Source of the DNA: Gordonia oryzae | Lineage (GTDB): Bacteria; Actinomycetota; Actinomycetes; Mycobacteriales; Mycobacteriaceae | Direction of reading: 5' to 3' | Length of the DNA: 64,000 nt | NCBI RefSeq assembly: GCF_003797185.1 | Contig: NZ_RKMH01000006.1 | Location: 1-64,000, forward strand | In this document: in pieces, positions 18,705-27,347 of the stretch | Layout: each line of letters opens with the position of its first letter | Numbering within the stretch: the stretch's first letter is position 1 | Translations under genes and position numbers: made by a program | Notes under the pieces: model-generated | What the model was told of the DNA's origin: nothing | What the model saw: only the letters and a program-made list of their open reading frames with translations | Databases searched by the model: none

Positions 18705-18732
18705 CCATTCGCGACACCCCGAGGAGACAGCG

Positions 18733-20184
18733 ATGACCACATTGGCTCCCGTCACCGGCCATGAGGACTCAGTCGATCCGCGAGATCCGCTGCTGCGGTT
18801 GACCAACTTCTTCGACGAAGGCTCCCTGTCGCTGCTGCACCCCCGAGACAAATCGGGAGTGCAGGCGGCGATCGGAAAGGTCAACGGCGTTCGCACCGTC
18901 TCCTACTGCACCGATGGCACCGTGATGGGCGGTGCCATGGGTGTCGTGGGATGCGCCCACATCGTCAACGCCATCGACACCGCCATCACCGAACAGGCTC
19001 CGGTCGTGGGCATCTGGCACTCCGGTGGGGCACGTCTGGCCGAAGGCGTCGAAGCCCTCCATGCCGTCGGCGGAGTCTTCGAAGCTATGGTGCGGGCCTC
19101 CGGCTACGTCCCGCAGATCTCGGTGGTCGTCGGTTTCGCCGCAGGCGGCGCCGCCTACGGACCCGCACTCACCGACGTGGTGATCATGGCACCCGCCGGA
19201 CGTGTCTTCGTCACCGGTCCCGACGTCGTCAAGAGCGTCACCGGTGAGGACGTCGACATGGAATCACTCGGCGGCCCGCTCACCCACGGAAAGAAGTCCG
19301 GCGTCAGCCACATCACCGCCGATTCCGAGACCGACGCCTACTGGCGGGCCCGCCGGCTGGTCTCTACCTTCTCCCGCCCCGGCCGATTCGACACCGCGCA
19401 CGCCGAGGCCGGCGACACCGACCTCAAGGCACTCCTGCCCGAATCCAACCGCCGGGCCTACGACGTGCACCCGGTGGTCACCGCCCTCCTCGACACCCAG
19501 CTCGCCGCCGACGGCGACACGGAGATTTCGAGTTTTGAAGAGCTGCAAGCGAAATGGGCTCCGAACATCGTTACCGGATTCGGCCGCCTCGCCGGACACA
19601 GCGTCGGCGTCATCGCCAACAACCCACTGCGCATGGGTGGTTGCCTCAACTCCGAAAGTGCCGAGAAAGCCGCCCGCTTCGTCCGGCTCTGCGATGCCTT
19701 CGGCATCCCGCTCGTCGTCATCACCGACGTCCCCGGCTACCTACCGGGAGTCGGACAAGAATGGAACGGCGTCGTCCGACGCGGCGCAAAACTGTTGCAC
19801 GCCTTCGCTGAATGCACAGTCCCCCGCGTCACACTGGTCACCCGCAAGATCTACGGCGGGGCCTACATCGCCATGAACTCCCGCGCCCTGGGCGCCACCG
19901 CCGTCTACGCCTGGCCCGGCTCCGAGGTCGCCGTCATGGGCGCCAAAGCCGCCGTGGGCATCCTGCACAAAAAGGCTCTCGCGGCGGCTCCCGACCACGA
20001 ACGCGAAGCTCTCCACGACCGCCTGGCCACCGAACACGAAGCCATCGCCGGCGGCGTCGGACGCGCCCAATCCATCGGCGTCGTCGACGAAGTCATCGAC
20101 CCGGCCAAAACCCGCAGCATGATCACCGCCGCACTCGCTGCAGCACCGGCACGCCGCGGGCGGCATAAGAACATACCCCTGTGA
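18733..20184 (+). CDS. accD6: acyl-CoA carboxylase beta subunit (carboxyltransferase) AccD6
   Basis: AccD6 transfers carboxyl from biotin to acetyl- or propionyl-CoA, supplying malonyl-CoA to FAS-II with the alpha subunit AccA3 encoded elsewhere. The 483-residue product has the two crotonase-like carboxyltransferase halves with GGARLAEGVEAL, GFAAGGAAYGPAL and, in the second half, DVPGYLPGVGQEW and KIYGGAYIAMNS. ATG at 18733 follows a GAGGAGA site. It is the last gene of the operon, 28 bases after kasA. The gene order is that of Rv2243-Rv2247. Confidence 0.92.
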   Translation: MTTLAPVTGHEDSVDPRDPLLRLTNFFDEGSLSLLHPRDKSGVQAAIGKVNGVRTVSYCTDGTVMGGAMGVVGCAHIVNAIDTAITEQAPVVGIWHSGGARLAEGVEALHAVGGVFEAMVRASGYVPQISVVVGFAAGGAAYGPALTDVVIMAPAGRVFVTGPDVVKSVTGEDVDMESLGGPLTHGKKSGVSHITADSETDAYWRARRLVSTFSRPGRFDTAHAEAGDTDLKALLPESNRRAYDVHPVVTALLDTQLAADGDTEISSFEELQAKWAPNIVTGFGRLAGHSVGVIANNPLRMGGCLNSESAEKAARFVRLCDAFGIPLVVITDVPGYLPGVGQEWNGVVRRGAKLLHAFAECTVPRVTLVTRKIYGGAYIAMNSRALGATAVYAWPGSEVAVMGAKAAVGILHKKALAAAPDHEREALHDRLATEHEAIAGGVGRAQSIGVVDEVIDPAKTRSMITAALAAAPARRGRHKNIPL

Positions 20185-20316
20185 TTGGCGCCGGCTCCGC
20201 CGTCGCGGTGCCGCCGCGCTATCACCCGCGTCTTCCCTCCTCATCGCATTGTCGCTGCGCTCCTCGCTCTTCGTCAGTCCAGACGCGGGCGCGCGGCGGC
20301 GTGGTGAGTGGGTTTG

Positions 20317-20484
20317 CGCCGACAGCGCTCGTCTCGACGCCGACAGCGCTCGTCCCAACGCCGACAGCGCTCGTCTCAACGCCGACAGCGCTCGTCTCAA
20401 CGCCGACAGCGCTCGTCTCAACGCCGACAGCGCTCGTCTCAACGCCGACAGCGCTCGTCTCAACGCCGACGGCGCTTGTCGTCT
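20317..20484. repeat. 21-bp tandem repeat array, eight copies
   Basis: The intergenic region between accD6 and the DUF3145 gene contains eight head-to-tail copies of a 21-bp unit (consensus CGCCGACAGCGCTCGTCTCA plus A). Copies 1 and 2 each differ by one base, copies 3-7 are identical and copy 8 is degenerate. Each unit has the palindrome AGCGCT. Because 21 is a multiple of three, several frames stay open through the array, but none has a credible start or family. It is a minisatellite of the VNTR type. The rest of 20185-20522 shows no gene. Confidence 0.9.
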
Positions 20485-20522
20485 CGATGGCGTGGCGCGG
20501 TAGGCGGCGCCCGTGCACGCAC

Positions 20523-20550
20523 TTCGGCCCCGGCAAAGGCCGGGGCCGAA
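20523..20550. terminator. hairpin terminator downstream of the DUF3145 gene
   Basis: A perfect 12-bp stem (TTCGGCCCCGGC and complement) with loop AAAG lies 20 bases beyond the stop of the minus-strand gene 20571-21089. It could also stop plus-strand transcription from accD6 after the repeat array. Confidence 0.7.
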
Positions 20551-20570
20551 CGAAGAGAGGTTCTCGGGAG

Positions 20571-21089
20571 CTATCCGACGCGCTGCTGCAGCCAGGTGAC
20601 CTCGGCGCCATAACCACCCATGCGGTAGGCCTCGAGTGCGTGATCCCACGCCGTGCCGAGCACCGATTCGATCTCGCCGGCCAAACCGGCACTGTCGGGC
20701 TGCGACTCGATCATCGCGCGCAGCTGGGTCTCCCCGACGATCACGTCGCCGTTGGCACTCATCGAACCGCGCCACAAACCCAATCCCGGGACGTAGCAGA
20801 AACGTTCGCCGTCGACGCCCTCACTGGCGTTCTCGGTCACCTCGAAGCGCAACGCCGACCACTCGCGCAGCGCGGTCACCAAACGGGCGCCCGTGCCCAC
20901 CGGCCCTGCCCAATCGACCGTCGCACGCTGCATCCCCGGCTCGGCATCCTGTGCCGACCATTTCAGGTTCGCGCGCGCATTCAGGGTCGACGACAGAGCC
21001 CACTCCACATGCGGGCACAGCGCCACCGGCGCCGAGTGGATGTACACCACTCCTGTAGTCACGTCCGCAAACTGATTCAGGTTGCGCAC
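20571..21089 (-). CDS. DUF3145 family protein
   Basis: An actinobacterial protein of unknown function, 172 residues. TTGVVYIHSAPVALCPHVEWAL near residue 11-32 and a later ALREWSALRFEVTE are typical of DUF3145. GTG at 21089 is chosen because GGAGG lies eight bases upstream; an upstream codon at 21155 would add 22 residues not typical of the family. It is the last of three minus-strand genes (alcohol dehydrogenase, serine hydrolase, DUF3145), and the terminator at 20523-20550 follows. Confidence 0.8.
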   Translation of the reverse strand: MRNLNQFADVTTGVVYIHSAPVALCPHVEWALSSTLNARANLKWSAQDAEPGMQRATVDWAGPVGTGARLVTALREWSALRFEVTENASEGVDGERFCYVPGLGLWRGSMSANGDVIVGETQLRAMIESQPDSAGLAGEIESVLGTAWDHALEAYRMGGYGAEVTWLQQRVG

Positions 21090-21213
21090 CTTGGTCACCT
21101 CCGGTTGTCGACGAGGAACGTCTTCCCCAACACACCTCGCAACACCGAATAGCACACTCGTGACACCGATTGTGCCCTATGAGGTACGTGTTGCGCCAGT
21201 TTCTGATGCGCTT

Positions 21214-22059
21214 TTATGAATCTTGTGTGGTTGGAGTGGACAACCGCCAGTCGCCCAGTGCCTCGCACACACTGTCGTTGAATTCGCTCCACAACGGCTT
21301 GGCCCACGCACCGAACGGCCGGTCGGTGAGTACCACGCACGCCCGGCCGAAGCGTGGGTCGACCCACAGGAAGGTCCCCGACTGCCCGAAGTGACCGAAG
21401 GTCTCCGGTGAGTTGTTCGCACCGGTCCAGTGCGGATGCTTGTGCCCCCGGATCTCGAATCCCAGACCCCAGTCGTTGGGCTTGTGTTTGCCATAACCGG
21501 GCACGAATCCGTCGAGACCCGGGAAGGCGACGCGAGTCGCTCGGTCCAGCATCTCCGACGACAGCACCGTCGGCACCAACAGATCAGCTGCGAAGCGCGC
21601 CAGGTCGGCGACCGACGAGCGTGCGCCGTGCCCGGCCGGACCATCGAGGACGGTATCGGTCATCCCCAGTGGCTCACACACCGATTGCCGCAGATACTCG
21701 GCGAAATCGATGCCCGTCGCGGCATCGACGGTCTCGGCGAGCACCTCGAATCCGGCACTGGAGTAGATCCGCTGGGTGGCCGGTGGGGCCATCACCGTTC
21801 GGCTGTCGAAGACCAGTCCGGAGGCATGCGCCAGCAGGTGGGCCACCGTTGCCCCGGGCGGTCCCGCCTCGTCGTCGAGTTCGAGCGCACCCTCTTCCAC
21901 CGCGACCAGGACGGCCTCGGCGACCAGAAGCTTGGTCACCGAGGCGAGTTCGTACACCCGGTCGATGTCGCCATGGCTCGAGACAATGCCCGAGCCGCCG
22001 ATCACCGCGGCCGCGACATTGTCCACCGGCCACTCAGCTAATGCATCCAGTACCGCCAC
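21214..22059 (-). CDS. serine beta-lactamase/penicillin-binding-protein-like hydrolase
   Basis: A 281-residue member of the beta-lactamase-related serine hydrolases (class C/esterase type), acting as esterase, peptidase or lipase. The SxxK motif is S40-V-T-K43, a tyrosine motif YSSAG is near 133, and HFGQSGTFLWVDP near the C-terminus fits the third active-site block (HxG). No signal peptide is seen, so it is probably cytosolic. It begins 27 bases after the alcohol dehydrogenase stop and is probably co-transcribed with it. Confidence 0.75.
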   Translation of the reverse strand: MAVLDALAEWPVDNVAAAVIGGSGIVSSHGDIDRVYELASVTKLLVAEAVLVAVEEGALELDDEAGPPGATVAHLLAHASGLVFDSRTVMAPPATQRIYSSAGFEVLAETVDAATGIDFAEYLRQSVCEPLGMTDTVLDGPAGHGARSSVADLARFAADLLVPTVLSSEMLDRATRVAFPGLDGFVPGYGKHKPNDWGLGFEIRGHKHPHWTGANNSPETFGHFGQSGTFLWVDPRFGRACVVLTDRPFGAWAKPLWSEFNDSVCEALGDWRLSTPTTQDS

Positions 22060-22086
22060 ATCAGCAGAGGTTACGCGGCGTCGCGC

Positions 22087-23217
22087 TCAGTGGTCCTCGT
22101 CGGTGTAGCGGATGACGCCGCGGATGTTCTTGCCGTCCAGCATGTCCTGGTAGCCCTGGTTGATCTGGTCGAGACGGTACTGCCGGGTGATCATGTCGTC
22201 GATGTTCAGCTTGCCCATCCGATACATCGACAGCAGCTGCGGGATGTCGAGTTTGGGGTTGGCACCACCGAAGATGGTGCCCTGCAAGTTCTTCTGCAGC
22301 AGGGTGAGCATCGCCAGGTTCAGGGTCACGTCGGATTCGAGCATGTTACCCATGCCCGTCAAGACGCATGTACCGCCCTTGGCGGTGATCCCCATCCAGC
22401 TGTCGACGTCCTTGCCGTGGACCTCCCCGACAGTGACGATCACCTTGTGGCACATGTGCCCGAAGGTGATCTCAGCGATGGCCGGTGCCGCCTCCTCGAT
22501 CGAGGCGAAGGTCTTGGTGGCCCCGAATTTCATGGCCTGCTCGCGCTTCCACTCGACCGGGTCGATCGCGAAGACATTGCGCGCACCGGAGATCACTGCG
22601 CCCTGCAGTGCCGCAGTACCCACACCGCCGACGCCGACGATCGCCACGTCCTCGCCCGGGCGGACGTCGCCGCTGCGGGTAGAGGAACCATAGCCGGTGG
22701 GAATCCCGCATCCGACGAGCGCGGCCACCTCGAACGGAATCGACTTGTCGATCTTCACCGCCGACGCCTCGTGTACCACCATGTATGGGGCGAACGTACC
22801 GAGCAGCGTCATCGGGTAGACGTTCTCACCTTGGGTGGTGTGAATACGGAACGTGTTGTCCGACACCGCCTCCCCTTGCAGGAGCATGGCGCCCATGTCG
22901 CAGAGGTTGGCCATGCCCGACCTGCACGACGGACACTTGCCGCAGGACGGGATGAAGGAGAGCACCACGTGATCGCCGACCTCGAAGTCGGTGACGCCCT
23001 CGCCGATCTCCTCGACCACGCCGGACCCCTCATGACCGCCGAGAATCGGGAATCCGGCCATCGGGATGCCACCGGTCATCAGATGATGATCGGAGTGGCA
23101 CATCCCGGCCGCTTCCATCCTGATCTTGATCTCGTGCGCCTTGGGATCACCGATCTCGATCTCTTCGATCTGCCACGGCTTGTTCAGTTCCCGCAGCAGC
23201 GCACCCTTGGTCTTCAC
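22087..23217 (-). CDS. zinc-dependent, NDMA-type alcohol dehydrogenase
   Basis: This medium-chain dehydrogenase oxidises alcohols with tightly bound nicotinamide cofactor; relatives (AdhD-like, Rv3086) are called NDMA-dependent. The 376-residue product shows catalytic zinc ligands in GMCHSD and GGHEGSG, the structural zinc cluster CGKCPSC...NLC near 90-110, and a Rossmann motif VGVGGVGTAALQG near 190. GTG at 23217 is chosen over more upstream codons because GGAGG precedes it and the product starts like homologues (MKTKGALLRE). Two KstR-like boxes lie 58-94 bases upstream, suggesting control with sterol or fatty-acid catabolism. Confidence 0.88.
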   Translation of the reverse strand: MKTKGALLRELNKPWQIEEIEIGDPKAHEIKIRMEAAGMCHSDHHLMTGGIPMAGFPILGGHEGSGVVEEIGEGVTDFEVGDHVVLSFIPSCGKCPSCRSGMANLCDMGAMLLQGEAVSDNTFRIHTTQGENVYPMTLLGTFAPYMVVHEASAVKIDKSIPFEVAALVGCGIPTGYGSSTRSGDVRPGEDVAIVGVGGVGTAALQGAVISGARNVFAIDPVEWKREQAMKFGATKTFASIEEAAPAIAEITFGHMCHKVIVTVGEVHGKDVDSWMGITAKGGTCVLTGMGNMLESDVTLNLAMLTLLQKNLQGTIFGGANPKLDIPQLLSMYRMGKLNIDDMITRQYRLDQINQGYQDMLDGKNIRGVIRYTDEDH

Positions 23218-23274
23218 CCTCGAACCTCCACTCGTGCCGGCACGGCGTGGCGCATGCCACTCCTCGGGCGGAAT

Positions 23275-23311
23275 TGTAACGTGTTCCAGTTCAAAATTGT
23301 AACGTGTTTCA
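23275..23311. promoter_or_regulatory. two KstR-like operator boxes upstream of the alcohol dehydrogenase
   Basis: TGTAACGTGTTCCA (23275-23288) and TGTAACGTGTTTCA (23298-23311) both fit TnnAACnnGTTnnA, the recognition pattern reported for the TetR-family sterol-catabolism repressor KstR of mycobacteria. They lie within two copies of a 20-bp direct repeat, spaced 23 bases start to start (about two helical turns). Other TetR-family repressors with similar half-sites could bind instead. Confidence 0.55.
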
Positions 23312-23471
23312 TTTCTTGAACCTGAGGGTCTCCGCCCGTGTCCCCCTGGACCACCGTCGGGCCAGCGACCGCACCAACGACCCGGCCGCCGATCACGAAG
23401 AAGGCCCCGGCCGACGACGCAGTGCGCGTGCCAACCACCTCCGGGGTCCACACCGCGTTCACAAGGGGCGG

Positions 23472-25076
23472 TCAGTTCGCCAGACCGGCGTCCTTGCTGC
23501 CGTAGGTCGATCGCAGCGTCGGCTTGACGACCTTGCCGCCGGCGTTACGCGGCAATTCGTCGACGATCACGAGGTCCTTGGGATGCTTGAAGCGTGCCAG
23601 ATTCTCGTTGAGGTAAGGCTCGAGGTCGTCGAGGGTCAGATCGTCAACGCCCTCGGCGAGCACGACGACGGCCACCGGCACCTCGCCCCACTTCTCGTGC
23701 GCGCGACCGATAATCGCCGCCTCGGCGATCTTCTCGTGCCCGAACAGCACATTCTCGACCTCGGCGCAGTAGATGTTCTCTCCGCCCGAGATGATCATGT
23801 CCTTGGCACGGTCCACAACGTAGAGGAAGCCCTCGTCGTCCTGGCGGACGAGGTCGCCGGAATGGAACCAGCCACCGTGGAAGGCATCGGCGGTGCCCTG
23901 CGGGTTCTGCCAGTAGCCGATCATCATGTTGGGACCGCGATAGATGATCTCACCGACCTCGCCAGGGGCCACATCGTTCATCTCCGGGTCGACGACACGG
24001 GCCGTGACGGCCGGCACCACCTTGCCGATCGAGCCGATCTTACGCAGGGCATCCTTGCCCTCGAGCACACAGGTGATCGGCGACATCTCGGTCTGGCCGA
24101 ACACCGCGACGTTCAACGCGTCCGGGAAGGTCTCGTTCATCGCGCGTAAGACCGTATCCGCCGCTGGGGCCGCACCCCAGCTGATGACCCGCAGCTTGAG
24201 ATCGCGTGGCCGGGCCTGCTGTGCGGCGCACACCGCCTGCCATTGCGCGGGGACCAGGAAGATCGAGGTAATGCCCTCCCGTTCAAGGGTATCGAGCATG
24301 TCATCGGGATCGAAGGCCCCGAGCGGGTGGATCACCGACAGCGCACCAATGTAGATCAGCGGCGCCATCGCGCCGAGTCCGGCGATGTGGAACATCGGTG
24401 CCACACACGATCCCACGTCGTCGGGGCGGGTACTCAGGGCCTGCAGACAGGTGACGGCCTGGGCCTGCAGGTTCTGGTGGGTAAGCATGGCGCCCTTGGG
24501 CTTTCCGGTCGTCCCCGAGGTGTACATGATCAGTGCGACCGATTCCTCCGGCACGTCGATCTCGGGGAGATCCGACGAATCCTCGGCGACGAGCTCCTCG
24601 AACTTCAAGTGTGCGGGATTCTCGGTATCACCGACGACGATCGTGGTGTCGATCGCCCCAGTCGAGGCACTCACCGCGTCGGCCAGCGGAGCGAGAAGAG
24701 ACTCGGTGACGATAACCTTGGCGCCAGAATCGCTGACCAGGAACGCGATCTCCGCCGGACTCATCCGGACGTTGACCGGCACCGGGATGGCCCCGATCAG
24801 GTTGGCGCCCATCACGGCCTCGATGTACTCGGAGCGGTTGAGCAACACCAGCAGGATGCGATCGCCGTAGCCCACGCCGCGTCGGCTCAGTGCGGCAGCG
24901 AACCCGCGCGTGCGTTCGTCGAGTTGTTTCCACGTGGTCAGGGTGCCCAAGAACTTCAGGGCGGGCCCGTCGGGATTCATGAACGCATGTCGGCGGACCT
25001 GGTTGTTCCAATGGTTACGACGAGACCGGAGTGGTTCGGTGGTGAGGTCGATGGTGTTGTCGATCGTCGCGGTCAT
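23472..25076 (-). CDS. fatty-acid/steroid acyl-CoA ligase, FadD5-like
   Basis: A 534-residue adenylate-forming ligase that activates a carboxylic acid to its CoA thioester. Visible are the P-loop YTSGTTGKPKG near 185, GQTEMSP near 335, and the hinge and C-terminal motifs GDLVRQDDEGFLYVVDR and SGGENIYCAEVE. The sequence resembles FadD5, the ligase encoded beside the mce1 operon in M. tuberculosis. ATG at 25076 follows AAGGAGAG with good spacing; an upstream codon at 25157 overlaps the hydratase gene. It lies 89 bases downstream of the hydratase, same strand. The true substrate (fatty acid or sterol side chain) is not evident. Confidence 0.88.
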   Translation of the reverse strand: MTATIDNTIDLTTEPLRSRRNHWNNQVRRHAFMNPDGPALKFLGTLTTWKQLDERTRGFAAALSRRGVGYGDRILLVLLNRSEYIEAVMGANLIGAIPVPVNVRMSPAEIAFLVSDSGAKVIVTESLLAPLADAVSASTGAIDTTIVVGDTENPAHLKFEELVAEDSSDLPEIDVPEESVALIMYTSGTTGKPKGAMLTHQNLQAQAVTCLQALSTRPDDVGSCVAPMFHIAGLGAMAPLIYIGALSVIHPLGAFDPDDMLDTLEREGITSIFLVPAQWQAVCAAQQARPRDLKLRVISWGAAPAADTVLRAMNETFPDALNVAVFGQTEMSPITCVLEGKDALRKIGSIGKVVPAVTARVVDPEMNDVAPGEVGEIIYRGPNMMIGYWQNPQGTADAFHGGWFHSGDLVRQDDEGFLYVVDRAKDMIISGGENIYCAEVENVLFGHEKIAEAAIIGRAHEKWGEVPVAVVVLAEGVDDLTLDDLEPYLNENLARFKHPKDLVIVDELPRNAGGKVVKPTLRSTYGSKDAGLAN

Positions 25077-25165
25077 CGTGGCGTTCTCTCCTTGGTGTGC
25101 TTCGCGGATACTTTTGTGCGGCAATGATGTACGTGCAGAGTCCGCGCTCGGCGGCACTTCGAGGA

Positions 25166-26035
25166 TCAGCTTCGTCGCCCGGTGAAGGCGGCGAGCGCCG
25201 CGCGGAACTCCGGCGACTGGAGCAACTCGGTCTGCCCCTCGAGCTCCCGCTCGAGTGCGGACGCGAATCCCGACATCGTGTGCGCGTCGAGAGCCGACTT
25301 GGTCAGACGCACCGCTGAGGGCGACAAGCCCGCGAGTTTGTCGACCGCTGCGGCAACCTTCGCGTCGAGTGCCGCACGGTCCTCGAGTACCTCGGTGACC
25401 AGTCCGGCGTCGTATGCCGCAGGCGCCCAGAGCTTCTCGCCGAGGAGCGCCATCGCATTGGCGCGCGCCCGACCGACCGCGGCGGCCACCAGCATCGATG
25501 CCCCACCGTCGGGCATCAGACCGATGTTGATGAACGCGAGCAGGAAGTAGGACCGGGCGGTGGCATAGATCAGGTCTGCTCCCAGGGCTAGCGAGGCACC
25601 GATTCCCGCCGCGGCCCCATCGACCGAAGCAATGACCGGCACCGGTACGGCACGCAATGCGCGGGCCAGATTCGAGCCGGAGGAGATGATCCCGTGCGCC
25701 TGCTCACGCCCGAGTCCGTCGAGGCCACCGCCGTGAGCGATGGAGGTGATGTCGGCGCCAGTGCTGAAACTGCCTCCCGCCCCATCGATGACCACCAGGC
25801 GAACCGACTCGTCGGCAGTCCAGCTCGTCAAAGCCTCGACGATGCGCCGATTGACATCGGTGTCGAGGGCGTTCATCCGCTCGGGCCGCGAGATCGTCAG
25901 CCGCGCCACGCCGCTGTCGTCGAGTGACTCGATCACGCCGGGAACCTCCCGTGCCCCGCCGACCGCGTCGTCGATCGTCGTGTTCTCGCTCACCGCTCCC
26001 CTGACTCTCACCGCTGTCCGCATCTGCGGGCACAT
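25166..26035 (-). CDS. enoyl-CoA hydratase/isomerase family protein
   Basis: A crotonase-fold enzyme of fatty-acid or steroid beta-oxidation. Visible motifs are MNALDTDV near 54, FSTGADITS near 90 and DGAAAGIGASLALGADLIYA near 140, which build the oxyanion hole. The two glutamates of classical hydratases are absent from their usual places (Ala in GIGAS; no PE motif). IGLMPDGG supplies an aspartate instead, as in PaaG-type isomerases, so hydratase activity is not assured. GTG at 25993 (MSENTT) is a likely alternative start. The ligase gene follows; the TetR regulator is divergent. Confidence 0.85.
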   Translation of the reverse strand: MCPQMRTAVRVRGAVSENTTIDDAVGGAREVPGVIESLDDSGVARLTISRPERMNALDTDVNRRIVEALTSWTADESVRLVVIDGAGGSFSTGADITSIAHGGGLDGLGREQAHGIISSGSNLARALRAVPVPVIASVDGAAAGIGASLALGADLIYATARSYFLLAFINIGLMPDGGASMLVAAAVGRARANAMALLGEKLWAPAAYDAGLVTEVLEDRAALDAKVAAAVDKLAGLSPSAVRLTKSALDAHTMSGFASALERELEGQTELLQSPEFRAALAAFTGRRS

Positions 26036-26176
26036 GCCACACGGTACACCACGAAGAGACCTGAATCACGAGAATGTCGATTAACATATATATGATCAAT
26101 AGGCATTTCACCAGTACTTTTCTCGAAATATCTCTGGTTCAGCTCTGCGAATAAACTATCCGACTACGATGTCGAC
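26036..26176. promoter_or_regulatory. divergent AT-rich promoter region between echA and the tandem TetR gene
   Basis: This region is markedly AT-richer than its surroundings and contains the palindrome CATATATATG (26085-26094). It must hold the promoters for the hydratase-ligase pair (minus) and the TetR regulator (plus), and TATATATGAT could be a -10. No KstR-like box is seen here. The palindrome is a candidate operator for the adjacent regulator. Confidence 0.4.
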
Positions 26177-27346
26177 GTGACCACCCGGAGTACGCCCCGG
26201 CGGCGCCCGGTCGATCGCCGCACACACCTCATCGAGGTGGCCGCGCGCGCCTTCAGTGATGGCGGCTATCACGCGGTCCGCCTCAACGACATCGCCGAGG
26301 CCGCGGACATGTCGGCGCCAGCGCTGTATCGCCACTTCCCCAACAAATACGCCCTGTTCGCCGAGGCCACCAGGGTCTTGGCGGACCGTCTCGCCGCCGC
26401 CACCTCCAACGTCCCGACCGAGACCGATCCGCGTCAGGAGTTGTACGCACTGCTGGCGGCCATCGCGACGGCCTCGATCGAGAACCGGCGCACCGGCGGT
26501 CTCTATCGCTGGGAATCGCGGTATCTGAGCGGGACCGGCGCCGCTCATGTGCGCGCGGTCGTGATCGCGCAGCATCGCCGTATTCGGTCGGCGATCCTGC
26601 GCTCGCGCACCGACCTCGACCGCCACGACGCCAACACCCTCGCCGCAGCGATGACCAGTGTGGTGGCCAGCCCCGCCACTCATCGGGCCACGCTGCCGGC
26701 ACCCGAGGTGCAACACCTGCTCTGCGACGCGGCGATGAGCCTGCTCGACATCGATCTCCTCGAAACCGCCGGGTCGGTTCCCGTTACCGGACCCGGACTC
26801 TCTCCGACGGGCAGACGCGAGATCATCCTGTCCGAGTCGATCGCCCTGTTCGCGGTTCGCGGCTTCCACGACGTGACGATCGAGGAGATCGGGCAGGCGG
26901 CAGGCATCCCAGCCTCCGGGGTCTACCGGCATTTCACCAGCAAGGTGGCGATATTGGAGGCAGCGTTCTGGCGAGCCTCCGACCGCACCACCGCCAGCAT
27001 CGCCGACGCCCTCGCCGCGTCGCGGACCCCCGCCGACGCCGTTGCGCACATGGTGCGGCGCTACATCGACCTATGTTGTGCCGCACCGGAACTGATGACC
27101 GTTTACCTCTCCGAAGCGGGCCATCTCCAAGCCCACACCCGGACCGCGCTGCGCACCCAGCAACGCCGCAACGTCGAGGAGTGGGCCGCCTGGGTGTGCC
27201 GGGCGCACCCAGAGGTCGACGCGAGCCGAGCGCGCTTTTTGGTCCATGCCGAACTGGCGGTCGTCACCGATCTGGTCCACGGGCCCCAACCGCCCGCGCC
27301 GGCTCGCATCGACGCAATCTGTCGACGAATTCTCTTGAACCGGTGA
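26177..27346 (+). CDS. TetR-family regulator with two tandem DNA-binding domains
   Basis: The 389-residue protein contains two complete TetR units. The first helix-turn-helix is at about 28-58 (FSDGGYHAVRLNDIAEAA, ALYRHFPNKYALF) and the second at about 225-257 (FAVRGFHDVTIEEIGQAA, GVYRHFTSKVAIL), each followed by a helical ligand-binding part. TetR proteins normally have one such domain and bind as dimers, so this may act as an intramolecular pseudo-dimer. GTG at 26177 is the only plausible start. It is divergent from the hydratase-ligase genes, its likely targets. Its stop is one base from the stop of the convergent next gene. Confidence 0.85.
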   Translation: MTTRSTPRRRPVDRRTHLIEVAARAFSDGGYHAVRLNDIAEAADMSAPALYRHFPNKYALFAEATRVLADRLAAATSNVPTETDPRQELYALLAAIATASIENRRTGGLYRWESRYLSGTGAAHVRAVVIAQHRRIRSAILRSRTDLDRHDANTLAAAMTSVVASPATHRATLPAPEVQHLLCDAAMSLLDIDLLETAGSVPVTGPGLSPTGRREIILSESIALFAVRGFHDVTIEEIGQAAGIPASGVYRHFTSKVAILEAAFWRASDRTTASIADALAASRTPADAVAHMVRRYIDLCCAAPELMTVYLSEAGHLQAHTRTALRTQQRRNVEEWAAWVCRAHPEVDASRARFLVHAELAVVTDLVHGPQPPAPARIDAICRRILLNR

Positions 27347-27347
27347 A

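Noticed and set aside
20317-20484. CRISPR array
   Set aside because: Repeats are contiguous without spacers and no cas genes are present.
20181-21152. Long open frames through the 21-bp repeats on both strands
   Set aside because: They stay open only because the repeat unit is a multiple of three; they overlap the DUF3145 gene antisense and have no start context or family.
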